From Rhodospirillales bacterium (GTDB lineage Bacteria; Pseudomonadota; Alphaproteobacteria; Rhodospirillales; Thalassospiraceae), in contig JAHQVT010000012.1 in assembly GCA_019634165.1 (NCBI GenBank), positions 1 to 64,000 on the forward strand: a DNA stretch of 64,000 nt. The letters are read 5' to 3'. Each line of letters opens with the position of its first letter. Position 1 is the first letter of the stretch. Made by a program: the position numbers and the translations under genes. Below, one piece after another: positions 17,554 to 26,392 of this stretch. The notes beneath the pieces were generated by a model. That model was not told the origin of the DNA. It did not search any database and saw nothing but the letters and a program-made list of their open reading frames with translations.

Positions 17554-17855
17554 TTTATGCTGATTTGAACTAATGTTTTTGCGAAATATACCGATTTCAA
17601 GGTTTTTATTTTAATCGTTCGCACGAAATGTGACAATTTTTACCTGAATTACGCAAAATTTTGGTGTCTTGTTACAATTGTTATTTAAATAACGCGTTTA
17701 AATACTTTTATGAATACTTGATGTATAGACAAGTTTAATTGTTGTCGGGAAAATTAAACCCTCGGAATCATCGAACTGTAACATCAGTGTCACCGTAGAG
17801 TCGCCGTTCATGCGTAGTTTCTTCATCCAGCGAAACACATGCAGGCGATTCTTTA
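17554..17855 (+). promoter_or_regulatory. AT-rich phn promoter region
   Basis: A 302-bp, markedly AT-rich gap upstream of phnC, without a credible frame. It contains the Pho-box-like site at 17776-17793 described separately. No clear terminator for the preceding dehydrogenase is visible. Confidence 0.6.
17776..17793 (+). promoter_or_regulatory. Pho-box-like site before phnC
   Basis: CTGTAACATCAGTGTCAC contains two TGT(A/C)AC half-repeats with 11-bp periodicity (TGTAAC at 17777, TGTCAC at 17788), closely resembling the PhoB box of two CTGTCAT-type repeats. It ends 62 bp before the phnC start, fitting phosphate-starvation control of phosphonate uptake. Confidence 0.65.
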
Positions 17856-18701
17856 ATGCTGGTTGTAGATATCTCTGGACTGAACAAAAGCTTTACCCGT
17901 GACAAGCGTGCGCTAAATGGCGTCAAGCTGCAGGTGCGGGAAGGCGAAATGGTGGCACTTATTGGTGCCTCGGGTTCAGGAAAATCCACGCTCATTCGTC
18001 ACATTGCCGGTTTGCTGCGCGGAGATCGCGACGGCGGCAAGATTGTCGTGTTTGGTGAAACAATTCAGGAAAATGGCAAAATCTCGCGCGGGGCACGGAA
18101 AGTGCGTGCCGAAATTGGCGTCGTTTTCCAGCAGTTCAACCTTGTAAGCCGTTTAACAGTTCTGACCAATGTGCTGATGGGGCTGTTGGGGCGTGTGCCG
18201 TCATGGCGTGGGTCACTTTGCCTGTTTACCAAATCGGAAAAAATGCGTGCGATGAACGCACTTCATCGTGTGGGCATCGATGGGCATGCGACCAAAAAGG
18301 CACGTAACCTTTCCGGTGGTCAGCAGCAGCGTGCGGCGATTGCACGTACCATCACACAGGGTGCCCGTCTGATCCTTGCGGATGAGCCGATTGCGTCGCT
18401 TGACCCGGCATCCTCGCGCAAGGTGATGAACACACTTGATCGTGTGAACCGCGAAGACAACGTGACCGTAATCGTTTCTCTTCATCAGGTTGATTACGCC
18501 AAGGATTACTGCAAACGCACCATCGCCATGCGCGATGGTGAAGTCGTATTTGACGGGCCTTCAACCCAATTGACGCCGGAATTCCTGCGCGAACTTTACG
18601 GCGAATATTCTTCCGAGCTTTTTGCGGATGGTTCTGATGACACCGAAATGCCGGTGAAGGAAGCCGTCGCAGAAAAGACCCTGGCTGAAGCAATGAGCTA
18701 G
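17856..18701 (+). CDS. phnC: Phosphonate ABC transporter ATPase PhnC
   Basis: 281-residue ABC ATPase. Walker A GASGSGKST is near 37-45, the signature is LSGGQQQRAAIARTI and Walker B is LILADEPIASLD, followed by the H-loop VSLHQVD. The inserted segment LLGRVPSWRGSLCLFTK is characteristic of PhnC. It powers phosphonate uptake with PhnD and PhnE encoded just downstream, and is the first gene behind the Pho-box-like site. The ATG at 17856 has only a weak AGGCG ribosome site. The C-terminal 25 residues are acidic. Confidence 0.94.
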   Translation: MLVVDISGLNKSFTRDKRALNGVKLQVREGEMVALIGASGSGKSTLIRHIAGLLRGDRDGGKIVVFGETIQENGKISRGARKVRAEIGVVFQQFNLVSRLTVLTNVLMGLLGRVPSWRGSLCLFTKSEKMRAMNALHRVGIDGHATKKARNLSGGQQQRAAIARTITQGARLILADEPIASLDPASSRKVMNTLDRVNREDNVTVIVSLHQVDYAKDYCKRTIAMRDGEVVFDGPSTQLTPEFLRELYGEYSSELFADGSDDTEMPVKEAVAEKTLAEAMS

Positions 18702-18771
18702 CCGGGCGACAAATCTGGACTGCCTTACCTCTTCGAAATCATGTCTAACCAAATCTGACAGGGGACTTCTT

Positions 18772-19788
18772 ATGATCGTTAAGACAATTGCATCTGCAGC
18801 GCTTGCTGCTGGCATTCTGGTATCGGGCGTTGCACGCGCCGATGTTGAATTCAAACCGCTTGAAAAAGACCCGGAAACTATCGTTTTCGGTATCATCTCG
18901 ACTGAATCGACCTCGAACCTCAAAGCTCAGTGGCAGCCGCTGATTGATGACATGGAAGAAGCGCTTGGCAAAGACGTCGAAGCATTCTTTGCACCTGATT
19001 ATGCAGGCATCATCGAAGGCATGCGTTTTGGTAAGGTCCATGTTGGCTGGTTCGGCAACAAATCAGCAATGGAAGCTGTTGACCGCGCAGGTGGCGAAGT
19101 TTTCGTTCAGACCTCCAAATCTGACGGTTCGAACGGTTATTATTCCCACATCATCACCCAGGCAGATAACGACAAGGTCAAAACCCTTGAAGACATGCTT
19201 AAATGTGATGGTTCGTTGAACTTCGGTATTGGTGATCCGAACTCGACCTCGGGCTTCTTGGTCCCGTCGTACTATGTGTTTGCCAAAAACGGTGTTGACC
19301 CGAAAGAGTGCTTTAAAACCGTTCGTAACGCCAACCACGAAACCAACCTGATGGCGACTGCCAACAATCAGGTTGATGTTGCAGCGAACAACTCCGAGCA
19401 GCTTGCACGTACCCAGATGGTCAAGCCGGAAGTTACCGATAAAGTTCGTGTTATCTGGACCTCGCCGCTGATCCCGTCTGATCCGATGGTTTACCGCAAA
19501 GACATGTCGCGTGAACTGAAATCCGAAATCAAAGCATTCTTCCTTGGTTACGGTCGTTTCGGTGACGTTGAAGGTGCCAAAGAAGTTCTTGCCAACAATT
19601 CTGATGGCATGGGCCTCTTCATGGAAAGCTCCAACGCACAGCTTTACCCGATCCGTCAGCTTGCTCTGTTCAAAGACAAGTTGAAAATCCAGAACACCGA
19701 AGAACTTTCTGCTGATGAGAAAGCAGCCCGTGTTGCTGACATCGACAAAAAGTTGGCTGAACTCGACATTCTGGTTTCTTACCAGTAA
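18772..19788 (+). CDS. phnD: Phosphonate-binding periplasmic protein PhnD
   Basis: 338 residues with a Sec signal peptide (MIVKTIASAALAAGILVSGVARA, cut before DVEF). The mature part is a type 2 periplasmic binding protein of the PhnD family: IISTESTSNLKAQWQPL, FFAPDYAGIIEGMRFGKVHVGWFGN and GDPNSTSGFLVPSYY are the ligand-cleft segments. It captures phosphonates such as 2-aminoethylphosphonate for PhnCE. GGGGA precedes the ATG. Followed by a strong hairpin before phnE. Confidence 0.94.
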   Translation: MIVKTIASAALAAGILVSGVARADVEFKPLEKDPETIVFGIISTESTSNLKAQWQPLIDDMEEALGKDVEAFFAPDYAGIIEGMRFGKVHVGWFGNKSAMEAVDRAGGEVFVQTSKSDGSNGYYSHIITQADNDKVKTLEDMLKCDGSLNFGIGDPNSTSGFLVPSYYVFAKNGVDPKECFKTVRNANHETNLMATANNQVDVAANNSEQLARTQMVKPEVTDKVRVIWTSPLIPSDPMVYRKDMSRELKSEIKAFFLGYGRFGDVEGAKEVLANNSDGMGLFMESSNAQLYPIRQLALFKDKLKIQNTEELSADEKAARVADIDKKLAELDILVSYQ

Positions 19789-19800
19789 TCGGCCTTATGG

Positions 19801-19829
19801 CAGGGAGCGCACCAAAAATGCGCTCCCTG
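19801..19829 (+). terminator. Intercistronic hairpin between phnD and phnE
   Basis: Perfect 11-bp stem CAGGGAGCGCA/TGCGCTCCCTG with a seven-base loop and TTTGCATTT tail. It lies 12 bases after phnD and 28 before phnE, and probably acts as a partial terminator or mRNA stabiliser that raises PhnD over PhnE. Confidence 0.7.
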
Positions 19830-19857
19830 TTTGCATTTACCATCCGGGATTAACACG

Positions 19858-20670
19858 ATGAACAGCAGCATTTCTTCCGCTTCATCTGCCGCAACGGAAC
19901 TTCCGCCGCGTGACCTTAAACGGTCGGTAATGAGCCTCCTTCTTTGGGCGATTGTTTTTGGCCTTTTGGCCTTGTCATGGGAGGGGGCAGATATGCGCCC
20001 GATGTCGCTGATTGAAAACAGCGGCAACATGGTTGATTTTGCAGATGGTTTCTTCCCACCTGATTTCCTGATGTGGAAGATGTATGTCGAAGAAATGTGG
20101 ATCACCATCCAGATCGCGATCTGGGGGACGGCATTGTCCATCGTCTGTTCCATTCCGTTTGGCATTCTAAGTTCGGAAAATATTGTTCCGTTCTGGGTGT
20201 ATCAGCCGGTTCGCCGCCTTATGGATTCCTTCCGTGCGATTAACGAAATGGTCTTTGCCATGCTGTTCGTTGTTGCAGTGGGCCTTGGTCCATTTGCCGG
20301 TGTCCTTGCCCTTTGGATTCATACAACGGGTGTTTTGGCCAAGCTTTTTTCCGAAGCTGTCGAGGCGATTGACCCGGAGCCTGTTGAAGGCATTCGGGCA
20401 ACCGGGGCCAACGCGCTTCAGGAAGTCATCTTTGGCGTTATTCCACAGGTCTTGCCGCTCTGGATTTCCTATTCGCTGTATCGGTTTGAATCCAATGTCC
20501 GTTCGGCAACGGTTCTTGGCATCGTTGGTGCGGGCGGTATTGGCATGGTGTTGTGGGAATATATCCGCGGGTTCTATTATGCGGAAACAGCCGCCGTCAT
20601 GATCATCATCATCATTTCGGTCAGTTTGCTTGATATGGTTTCACAGCGTCTGCGGAAGTTGGTGACCTGA
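19858..20670 (+). CDS. phnE: Phosphonate ABC transporter permease PhnE
   Basis: 270-residue inner-membrane permease of the BPD_transp_1 family, PhnE subfamily. An N-terminal helix ([16 protein letters not shown]) is followed by a periplasmic loop and the core helices; the ATPase-contact loop reads [41 protein letters not shown] near the C-terminus is highly typical of PhnE. Start ATG 19858 with GGGA upstream; an in-frame TTG at 19831 would lie inside the hairpin tail and is rejected. Confidence 0.93.
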   Translation: MNSSISSASSAATELPPRDLKRSVMSLLLWAIVFGLLALSWEGADMRPMSLIENSGNMVDFADGFFPPDFLMWKMYVEEMWITIQIAIWGTALSIVCSIPFGILSSENIVPFWVYQPVRRLMDSFRAINEMVFAMLFVVAVGLGPFAGVLALWIHTTGVLAKLFSEAVEAIDPEPVEGIRATGANALQEVIFGVIPQVLPLWISYSLYRFESNVRSATVLGIVGAGGIGMVLWEYIRGFYYAETAAVMIIIIISVSLLDMVSQRLRKLVT

Positions 20671-20673
20671 TCC

Positions 20674-21321
20674 ATGAGCTTTCATATTACGCAGGCCAAA
20701 CCGGCCATGAAGGCACTGTCGCAAGAACCGACCATTGATCAAACGGCCATTGTTGTAGATTGCGAAATGGGGATGTGGACCGAAGTCGGTCCACGCACCT
20801 CGGTCCGTGAAACGAAAATGGATGACTATTCCTATGTCGTGAATGACAGCGAAATCATCTATTCCGACATTGGAAAGTTTGTAAATATTGCCGCCCATAC
20901 CCGGATCAATCCGGGGCAACACCCGATGGATCGCGCGTCGATGCATCATTTTCAATATCGTTCCAGCGCCTATGAGCTTGGTGACGATGATCCGTCCTTT
21001 TTCGACTGGCGTCGGGAAAAACGGGTGAAGCTTGATCATGATGTATGGATTGGTCACGGGGCGATTGTTCAAGGCGGGGTCACCATCGGGATTGGATCTG
21101 TTGTTGGATCTGGTGCTGTAGTTACCAAGGATGTCGCACCTTACACGATCGTAACGGGCATTCCCGCCGCCCCACTGCGGCCAAGGTTTGAAGCCGATAT
21201 TGTCGATGCCCTTTTGCGCATTCGATGGTGGGACTGGTCTCATGAAATGCTGCGCGACAGCCTGACTGATTTTCGCACTTTGCCAGTCCGGGAATTTTGC
21301 CTGAAATACGATACGATCTAA
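20674..21321 (+). CDS. Phosphonate-locus hexapeptide-repeat acyltransferase
   Basis: 215-residue left-handed beta-helix transferase (DapH/xenobiotic acetyltransferase-like), matching the phosphonate-operon hexapeptide subfamily I know as phn_thr-fam. The hexapeptide coil is visible from about residue 115 (VWIGHGAIVQGGVTIGIGSV, then VVTKDVAPYTIVTGIPAAP), with the catalytic-His region HPMDRASMHHFQYR before it. It starts 3 bp after phnE. No phnO is present, so acetylation of aminoalkylphosphonates before C-P lyase is one reasonable role; this is inference. Confidence 0.83.
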   Translation: MSFHITQAKPAMKALSQEPTIDQTAIVVDCEMGMWTEVGPRTSVRETKMDDYSYVVNDSEIIYSDIGKFVNIAAHTRINPGQHPMDRASMHHFQYRSSAYELGDDDPSFFDWRREKRVKLDHDVWIGHGAIVQGGVTIGIGSVVGSGAVVTKDVAPYTIVTGIPAAPLRPRFEADIVDALLRIRWWDWSHEMLRDSLTDFRTLPVREFCLKYDTI

Positions 21322-21471
21322 GTGATCATTTTATCTTGGATAGTAGGAAACACATGCCGGGCGTAACATTGACCTTCGGCATTTTCTTTAATTTCAAAGT
21401 TGCGTTGCATCGATGGCCTTTCCAAGATGTAAGTAAGTGATACTTCAAGACCCGTCTTTCAAAGAGCACCC

Positions 21472-22170
21472 ATGACCGATTTTCAACGTTACGCGATCTA
21501 TTTTGCCCCAAGCCCGCAAAGCGCACTTGCACAGTTTGGTGACGTCTGGCTTGGCTATGATTGCGTTAGTGGGGCTGAGGTTGCGCGATTGAAAGTAGAT
21601 GGCCTTGATCAAGACGAGATCATCACTGCAACAACCTCGCCGGTACGATATGGTTTCCATGGGACCCTTAAGCCCCCCTTTGCGCTTAAGAACGGGCGAG
21701 GCCGATCTGATCTGGAAGCAGCGATCAAAGATTGCTGTGCAGAACTTTCCCCGGTTTCTTGTGGACCTTTGACGCTAAAAGCTATTGGGCGGTTTTTGGC
21801 ATTGGTGCCGACCAATCCGGTTGCGCCGTTGGGCGACCTGGCGGTGTCCTTGGTAACCGGCCTTGATACGTTTCGGGAACCAGAAGACAAAGCTGCGATG
21901 GATAAGCGTCGTGCGGTGGGGCTGACAGACCGGCAAGAAGCCAACCTTACCCAGTGGGGCTATCCTTATGTGATGGAAGAATTCCGTTTTCATCTAACCT
22001 TGACCAACAAGCTTAACGCTGATCAGGTCGCCCGGTTTGAGGGTGCCCTTAAACCCGTTGTCGCACCGCTATGCCAAAGGCCATTTTCGATCACGGATAT
22101 TTGCCTGTTTGGCGATCCGGGGAATGGAAGACCGTTCCGGTTCTTAAATCGGTTCGCGCTGGCGGAATAA
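21472..22170 (+). CDS. DUF1045 putative phosphonate-metabolism 2H phosphoesterase
   Basis: 232-residue protein of the DUF1045 family, found almost only in C-P lyase loci. Two H-x-T/S-x motifs stand out, HGTL in YGFHGTLKPPF near residue 62 and HLTL in FRFHLTLTNK near residue 171. This pattern defines the 2H phosphoesterase/RNA-ligase-like superfamily, which opens cyclic phosphates. PhnP, the usual cyclic ribosyl-phosphate phosphodiesterase, is absent from the window, so this protein may take over that step. The ATG at 21472 has a weak ribosome site. Confidence 0.82.
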   Translation: MTDFQRYAIYFAPSPQSALAQFGDVWLGYDCVSGAEVARLKVDGLDQDEIITATTSPVRYGFHGTLKPPFALKNGRGRSDLEAAIKDCCAELSPVSCGPLTLKAIGRFLALVPTNPVAPLGDLAVSLVTGLDTFREPEDKAAMDKRRAVGLTDRQEANLTQWGYPYVMEEFRFHLTLTNKLNADQVARFEGALKPVVAPLCQRPFSITDICLFGDPGNGRPFRFLNRFALAE

Positions 22171-22203
22171 AAAATGCTGCAGCAAAAAACCGCAGCATTT
22201 TTC
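22169..22203. terminator. Bidirectional terminator between converging phn arms
   Basis: AAAATGCTGC at 22171-22180 pairs with GCAGCATTTT at 22192-22201, with A-rich and T-rich flanks. It serves both the rightward DUF1045 gene and the leftward phnN. Confidence 0.85.
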
Positions 22204-22223
22204 ACTGAATCACCGTGTTGGGT

Positions 22224-22829
22224 TTATGCCTGCTTGCTGATGGGTAGGGGCATTTCGATGGCTTCGATAAACCGTGTAATCCCTGCTTCCAAATCCCCGT
22301 CATTATCAACATGAACGATATTGTCACCATCCACCTGATAGGCCGATGCGCGGGCAAGTCGGCGTTCGATATCAATTGCATCTTCACGCCCGCGTGCTTC
22401 CAGCCGTTGGCGCAAAACATCAATATTGGCGCGGATGCTAACCACCCGGACGTTGTCCGTCCCAACAAGTGTGCGGGCATCGTCAATTACGCTGCGTGAT
22501 ACATTGACGATCACGGTTTTGCCCGATACCACATCTTCATGGACATGGCGCGGAATGCCATAACACAGATCATGTGCCTTCCAACTTAGCAGAAAGGCAC
22601 CTTGCCGTGCCATCTGGCCGAAATTTTCTGGCCTTACTGGAATATGGACTTCACCAACTGCGCCGGATGGTCGGGTGATGCAGCGGCGGGGGAAGTAAAT
22701 ATGTTCAACCCCGGCCAGACGATCACGCGCTGCATCAAGAAGTGTGTCCTTGCCGACCCCACTGGGGCCGACAACAAGGACCAGAAGTCCATTTTTTGGG
22801 GCGCCATCATTTGTATGGCGCCCGGTCAT
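22224..22829 (-). CDS. phnN: Ribose 1,5-bisphosphokinase PhnN
   Basis: 201-residue kinase of the guanylate-kinase-like P-loop fold, phosphorylating ribose 1,5-bisphosphate to PRPP at the end of the C-P lyase route. The Walker A motif is GPSGVGKDT near residues 21-29; YFPRRCITRPSG and SWKAHDLCYGIP are the substrate-lid segments. ATGA overlap with phnM. It is the last gene of the leftward arm. Confidence 0.92.
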   Translation of the reverse strand: MTGRHTNDGAPKNGLLVLVVGPSGVGKDTLLDAARDRLAGVEHIYFPRRCITRPSGAVGEVHIPVRPENFGQMARQGAFLLSWKAHDLCYGIPRHVHEDVVSGKTVIVNVSRSVIDDARTLVGTDNVRVVSIRANIDVLRQRLEARGREDAIDIERRLARASAYQVDGDNIVHVDNDGDLEAGITRFIEAIEMPLPISKQA

Positions 22830-23968
22830 GATACGCGCCCACCTTGGCGCCAGACACCACGCACGATCGGGTGATGCGGTGAATGATGCACCCGGATCAG
22901 ATCGCCGCGCTTGCCAACCGCAATTTCACCACGATCGGTCAGGCCAACCTGAGTTGCTGGGTTCAGTGATATGGTGCGAATGGCACGCGGAAGGTCATAG
23001 CCTTCAAAGTCATCAAACAGCTTCATCGCGCCATGCAGCAAGCTGTGTGGGACGTAATCGCTTGAAATGATGTCGAGATAACCGTTCTTGGCCAAATCAC
23101 CGGCGGCAACGTTACCGCTATGTGAGCCCCCGCGTACAAGGTTCGGTCCGCCCATCATCACGCCAAGGCCACCTTCATGCGATGCTTTTGCGGCTTCAAG
23201 GGTGGTGGGGAACTCTGCCACGGTCATTTTGTCAGCAACAGCTTCGGCGACGTGGGCCGTCGTTGCGTCATCATGACTTGCAAGGGCAAGCCCCTTGGCA
23301 TGAGCGGTTTCGACAACATGTCGGCGATGCTTTGCCGAATAAAGTTCAGCATCACGTTTGCGGGTGGCGATGAACTTGCGCATGTCATCGTCGCTGAGGC
23401 CATATTTGCCCTGATAGTAGGTGTAATAGGCATCCAGACTGACGAATTGGCGCTGCCCCGGCGTGTGATCCATCACCGACAGCATTCTGACCAGTGGCAT
23501 ATCGACAAGCTTGCCAAGGGCATCAACCATGCCGGGGAAGGATGTTTCACAGCGCAGATGCAATTTATGCTCTGCACGCAAAAGATCATTGTCCTGGGCA
23601 TGGCCAAGGGCCTCTACTGATTCAACCAACCGAACAATCCGCTCGGACCCTTCGTTGACATCGCCAATCGATACCGCGTCAAACACCGTGGTAATCCCTG
23701 CACTTGCAACCTGATTGTCATGGGCAACCACGGCGGCCGTTGCGGGCCAGCGGGTTTTGGGGCGCGGGGTCAGGTGTTTGTCGAGATTATCAGTATGAAG
23801 TTCGACCAGACCGGGCATCAGGTAATCCCCGCCCATGTCTTCCGCCCCCGGAAGGTTGGAAGGCCGGTCGGAAACATCCGTGATCAGGCCATCTTTGACC
23901 TGAACCGAACCGTCAATGACTTCATTTGCCAGAACAAGTTTGGCGTTGGTAAAAATCTGTTCAGTCAT
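22826..23968 (-). CDS. phnM: Alpha-D-ribose 1-methylphosphonate 5-triphosphate diphosphatase PhnM
   Basis: 380-residue metal-dependent amidohydrolase-fold enzyme that removes pyrophosphate from the ribosyl phosphonate triphosphate made by PhnGHIL. The metal motif is HTDNLDKH in [13 protein letters not shown] near residue 60, and SHDDATTAH follows the middle strand; [13 protein letters not shown] is the late metal segment. I use ATG 23968, which overlaps the phnL stop by 8 bp, rather than a TTG three codons earlier. Confidence 0.93.
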   Translation of the reverse strand: MTEQIFTNAKLVLANEVIDGSVQVKDGLITDVSDRPSNLPGAEDMGGDYLMPGLVELHTDNLDKHLTPRPKTRWPATAAVVAHDNQVASAGITTVFDAVSIGDVNEGSERIVRLVESVEALGHAQDNDLLRAEHKLHLRCETSFPGMVDALGKLVDMPLVRMLSVMDHTPGQRQFVSLDAYYTYYQGKYGLSDDDMRKFIATRKRDAELYSAKHRRHVVETAHAKGLALASHDDATTAHVAEAVADKMTVAEFPTTLEAAKASHEGGLGVMMGGPNLVRGGSHSGNVAAGDLAKNGYLDIISSDYVPHSLLHGAMKLFDDFEGYDLPRAIRTISLNPATQVGLTDRGEIAVGKRGDLIRVHHSPHHPIVRGVWRQGGRVS

Positions 23969-24665
23969 TGGCCCCAACTTTAAACGAAGTCACATCAAAC
24001 GACCCGGTGCAAACGGCATCACGGGTCTCATGGTCATGGAAAATGCCGGCAATGGCAGCGCCACGTTTCTTGGCTTCTTCAATCAATTCCAAAACAGTGG
24101 CACGATTTTGGACGTCAAGCGATGCGGTCGGCTCATCAAGCAGCATGATCGGATAATCGGCAATAAAGCCACGCGCAATATTCACGCGCTGTTGCTCGCC
24201 GCCTGAAAAGGTCAATGGCGAAAGCTGCCACAGACGTTCCGGGATGCGAAGCCGCGTTAAAAGATCACGCGCCTTATCCATTGCAGCTTCGCGTGATGTG
24301 CCTAATGCGACAAGTGGCTCGGCAACAATTTCAAGGGTTGGGACACGGGGGATCACGCGCAAGAATTGACTGACATACCCCAAAGTGCGTTTGCGAATCT
24401 CAAGGATCGAATGCGGGTTGGCGGTCGTCAGGTCAAGCCATCCACCATCATGGAACACCTTGATGGAGCCTTGTGAACATGTGTAATTGGCATACAGCAT
24501 ACGCATGAAGGTACTTTTTCCTGATCCGGATTCCCCGGTCAGCGCGATGCATTCCCCGGCCGACAGGCCAAATTCAACGCCTTCAAAAACCGGGATAGTC
24601 ACGCTGCCTTGAGTATGGAGCGTAAAGCTTTTGGCGACATTATGAGCATGAAGCATTTCAGACAT
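23961..24665 (-). CDS. phnL: C-P lyase accessory ABC-type protein PhnL
   Basis: 234-residue ABC-ATPase-like protein of the C-P lyase complex. Walker [10 protein letters not shown], signature [15 protein letters not shown] and Walker [13 protein letters not shown] are all present. PhnL works with PhnGHI in making the ribosyl phosphonate triphosphate rather than in transport. It starts 14 bp after phnK. Confidence 0.93.
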   Translation of the reverse strand: MSEMLHAHNVAKSFTLHTQGSVTIPVFEGVEFGLSAGECIALTGESGSGKSTFMRMLYANYTCSQGSIKVFHDGGWLDLTTANPHSILEIRKRTLGYVSQFLRVIPRVPTLEIVAEPLVALGTSREAAMDKARDLLTRLRIPERLWQLSPLTFSGGEQQRVNIARGFIADYPIMLLDEPTASLDVQNRATVLELIEEAKKRGAAIAGIFHDHETRDAVCTGSFDVTSFKVGAND

Positions 24666-24679
24666 TTTCTGCGCCCCGG

Positions 24680-25462
24680 TTAGTTCTGAAGAATGGAAGA
24701 AACAAGTAGCTGGGTATAGGGATGCTGCGGGTCATCAAGGACCTGATCGGTCAGGCCATGTTCAATGACCTTTCCCTGTTGCATCACCATCAGCCGGTGC
24801 GAAAGAAGACGTGCGACTGCCAAATCATGGGTCACAATAATCACCGCAAGATTAAGGTCGTGAACCAGCCCGCGCAGCAGATCGAGCAATCTGGCCTGAA
24901 CGGATACATCCAAGCCGCCCGTGGGTTCGTCCATGAAGACGAGGCGCGGACTGGTTACGAGGTTACGGGCAATCTGCAGACGTTGCTGCATTCCCCCGGA
25001 AAAAGTTGATGGCAAATCATCAAGACGTTCAGACGCGATTTCGACCTTGCCCAGCCAGTTATCGGCATTTTGGCGAATATTGCCGTAATGACGATCCCCA
25101 ATCGCCATCAGCCGTTCACCAATATTGGCCCCGGCACTGACATTCATCCGCAAGCCATCGCGTGGGTTTTGATGCACAAACGCCCAATCGGTGCGCATCA
25201 AAAGGCGGCGCTGGGCTTCGGACATTTGATAAACATCGCGCGTGCCATCAATGCGGGTTTGATATTCAACAATGCCTTTGGTCGGTTCTTGCTGGGCAGA
25301 AATGCTGCGCAGCAAAGTTGACTTGCCAGAACCAGATTCCCCAACAATGCCAAGAACCTCGCCGGGGCGGAGTTCAAAACTAACATTCTTACAGCCAACC
25401 CGATCGCCATACATCATGGTCAGGTTGTCAACGCGCAGAAGCGGATCGTTCATCTGTCTCAT
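24680..25462 (-). CDS. phnK: C-P lyase complex ABC-type protein PhnK
   Basis: 260-residue ABC-ATPase-like subunit that docks on the PhnGHIJ core. Walker [10 protein letters not shown] near 40-48, signature [15 protein letters not shown] and Walker [13 protein letters not shown] are intact; the C-terminal [18 protein letters not shown] resembles peptide-transporter ATPases, as usual for PhnK. The ATG at 25462 overlaps the phnJ stop by one base (TAATG); another ATG three codons on is also possible. Confidence 0.92.
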   Translation of the reverse strand: MRQMNDPLLRVDNLTMMYGDRVGCKNVSFELRPGEVLGIVGESGSGKSTLLRSISAQQEPTKGIVEYQTRIDGTRDVYQMSEAQRRLLMRTDWAFVHQNPRDGLRMNVSAGANIGERLMAIGDRHYGNIRQNADNWLGKVEIASERLDDLPSTFSGGMQQRLQIARNLVTSPRLVFMDEPTGGLDVSVQARLLDLLRGLVHDLNLAVIIVTHDLAVARLLSHRLMVMQQGKVIEHGLTDQVLDDPQHPYTQLLVSSILQN

Positions 25463-26388
25463 TATTCTGCTGCCTTTCCGCTCTGGGAGCTGCCAAGGGG
25501 TTGGTCGTGATGTTGCGGGCCGCGATGGCCGGATTCCTGACGTTCAGTGCAGTAATCGGTGTCGGAGCACACGAACATGCGGTTGCCCTTGTCATCAAGG
25601 ATGACTTCATCAAGGTAACTGTCACGTGCACCGCACATGCCGCATTCATCTTCCCACGTCTGGACGTCGAAAGGATGATCTTCGAAATCAAGGCTTTTGA
25701 CCTTGGTGTAAGGGGGCAAGGCATAGATGCGTTTTTCACGCCCAGCACCAAACAACTGCAAGGCCGCCATATCGTTCATTTTCGGGTTATCGAACTTTGG
25801 CGTTGGTGATGGGTCCATGACATAGCGATCATCAACCATCACCGGATAGGCATAGGTGGTGGCGATGTGACCGTGACGCGCGATGTCTTCATACAATTTC
25901 ACATGCATCAGGCCGTATTCTTCAAGCGCGTGCATTTTACGTGTTTCGGTTTCACGCGGCTCAAGAAAACGAAGCGGTTCAGGGATTGGCACTTGATAGA
26001 CAAGAACCTGATCTTCGCGCAGTTCCTTTTCCGGGATGCGGTGGCGGGTCTGAATGATCGATGCCTCGGCGGTTTTTTCCGTGGTCGCAACATTCGCTGT
26101 TTTGGCAAAAAACTGACGGATTGACACGGCATTGGTTGTGTCATCAGCGCCCTGATCAATAACCTTCAATGTATCATTCGGACCAATCACGGCTGCGGTA
26201 ACCTGAACCCCACCTGTTCCCCAGCCATAGGGCATTGGCATTTCGCGCCCGGCGAACGGCACCTGATATCCCGGAATTGCAACGGCTTTAAGCAATGCAC
26301 GCCGGATCATGCGTTTGGTTTGTTCATCAAGATAGGCGAAGTTATAGGCCTGTGCCCCATCCGCCGGATTATTCGCAACATGTTCCAT
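25462..26388 (-). CDS. phnJ: Radical-SAM C-P lyase PhnJ
   Basis: 308-residue catalytic subunit that splits the carbon-phosphorus bond of ribosyl alkylphosphonate phosphate. The diagnostic C-x2-C-x21-C-x5-C is complete: C249, C252, C274 and C280. It matches Escherichia coli PhnJ 241/244/266/272 with a constant offset of 8, so the [4Fe-4S] ligands and the thiyl-radical cysteine are retained. PGYQVPFAGREMPMPYGWGT near 42-61 is the glycine-rich active-site region. The C-terminal tail is His/Gln-rich. Start at ATG 26388; the longer frame to 26751 overlaps phnI and is discarded. Confidence 0.95.
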   Translation of the reverse strand: MEHVANNPADGAQAYNFAYLDEQTKRMIRRALLKAVAIPGYQVPFAGREMPMPYGWGTGGVQVTAAVIGPNDTLKVIDQGADDTTNAVSIRQFFAKTANVATTEKTAEASIIQTRHRIPEKELREDQVLVYQVPIPEPLRFLEPRETETRKMHALEEYGLMHVKLYEDIARHGHIATTYAYPVMVDDRYVMDPSPTPKFDNPKMNDMAALQLFGAGREKRIYALPPYTKVKSLDFEDHPFDVQTWEDECGMCGARDSYLDEVILDDKGNRMFVCSDTDYCTERQESGHRGPQHHDQPLGSSQSGKAAE

Positions 26389-26392
26389 GGGA

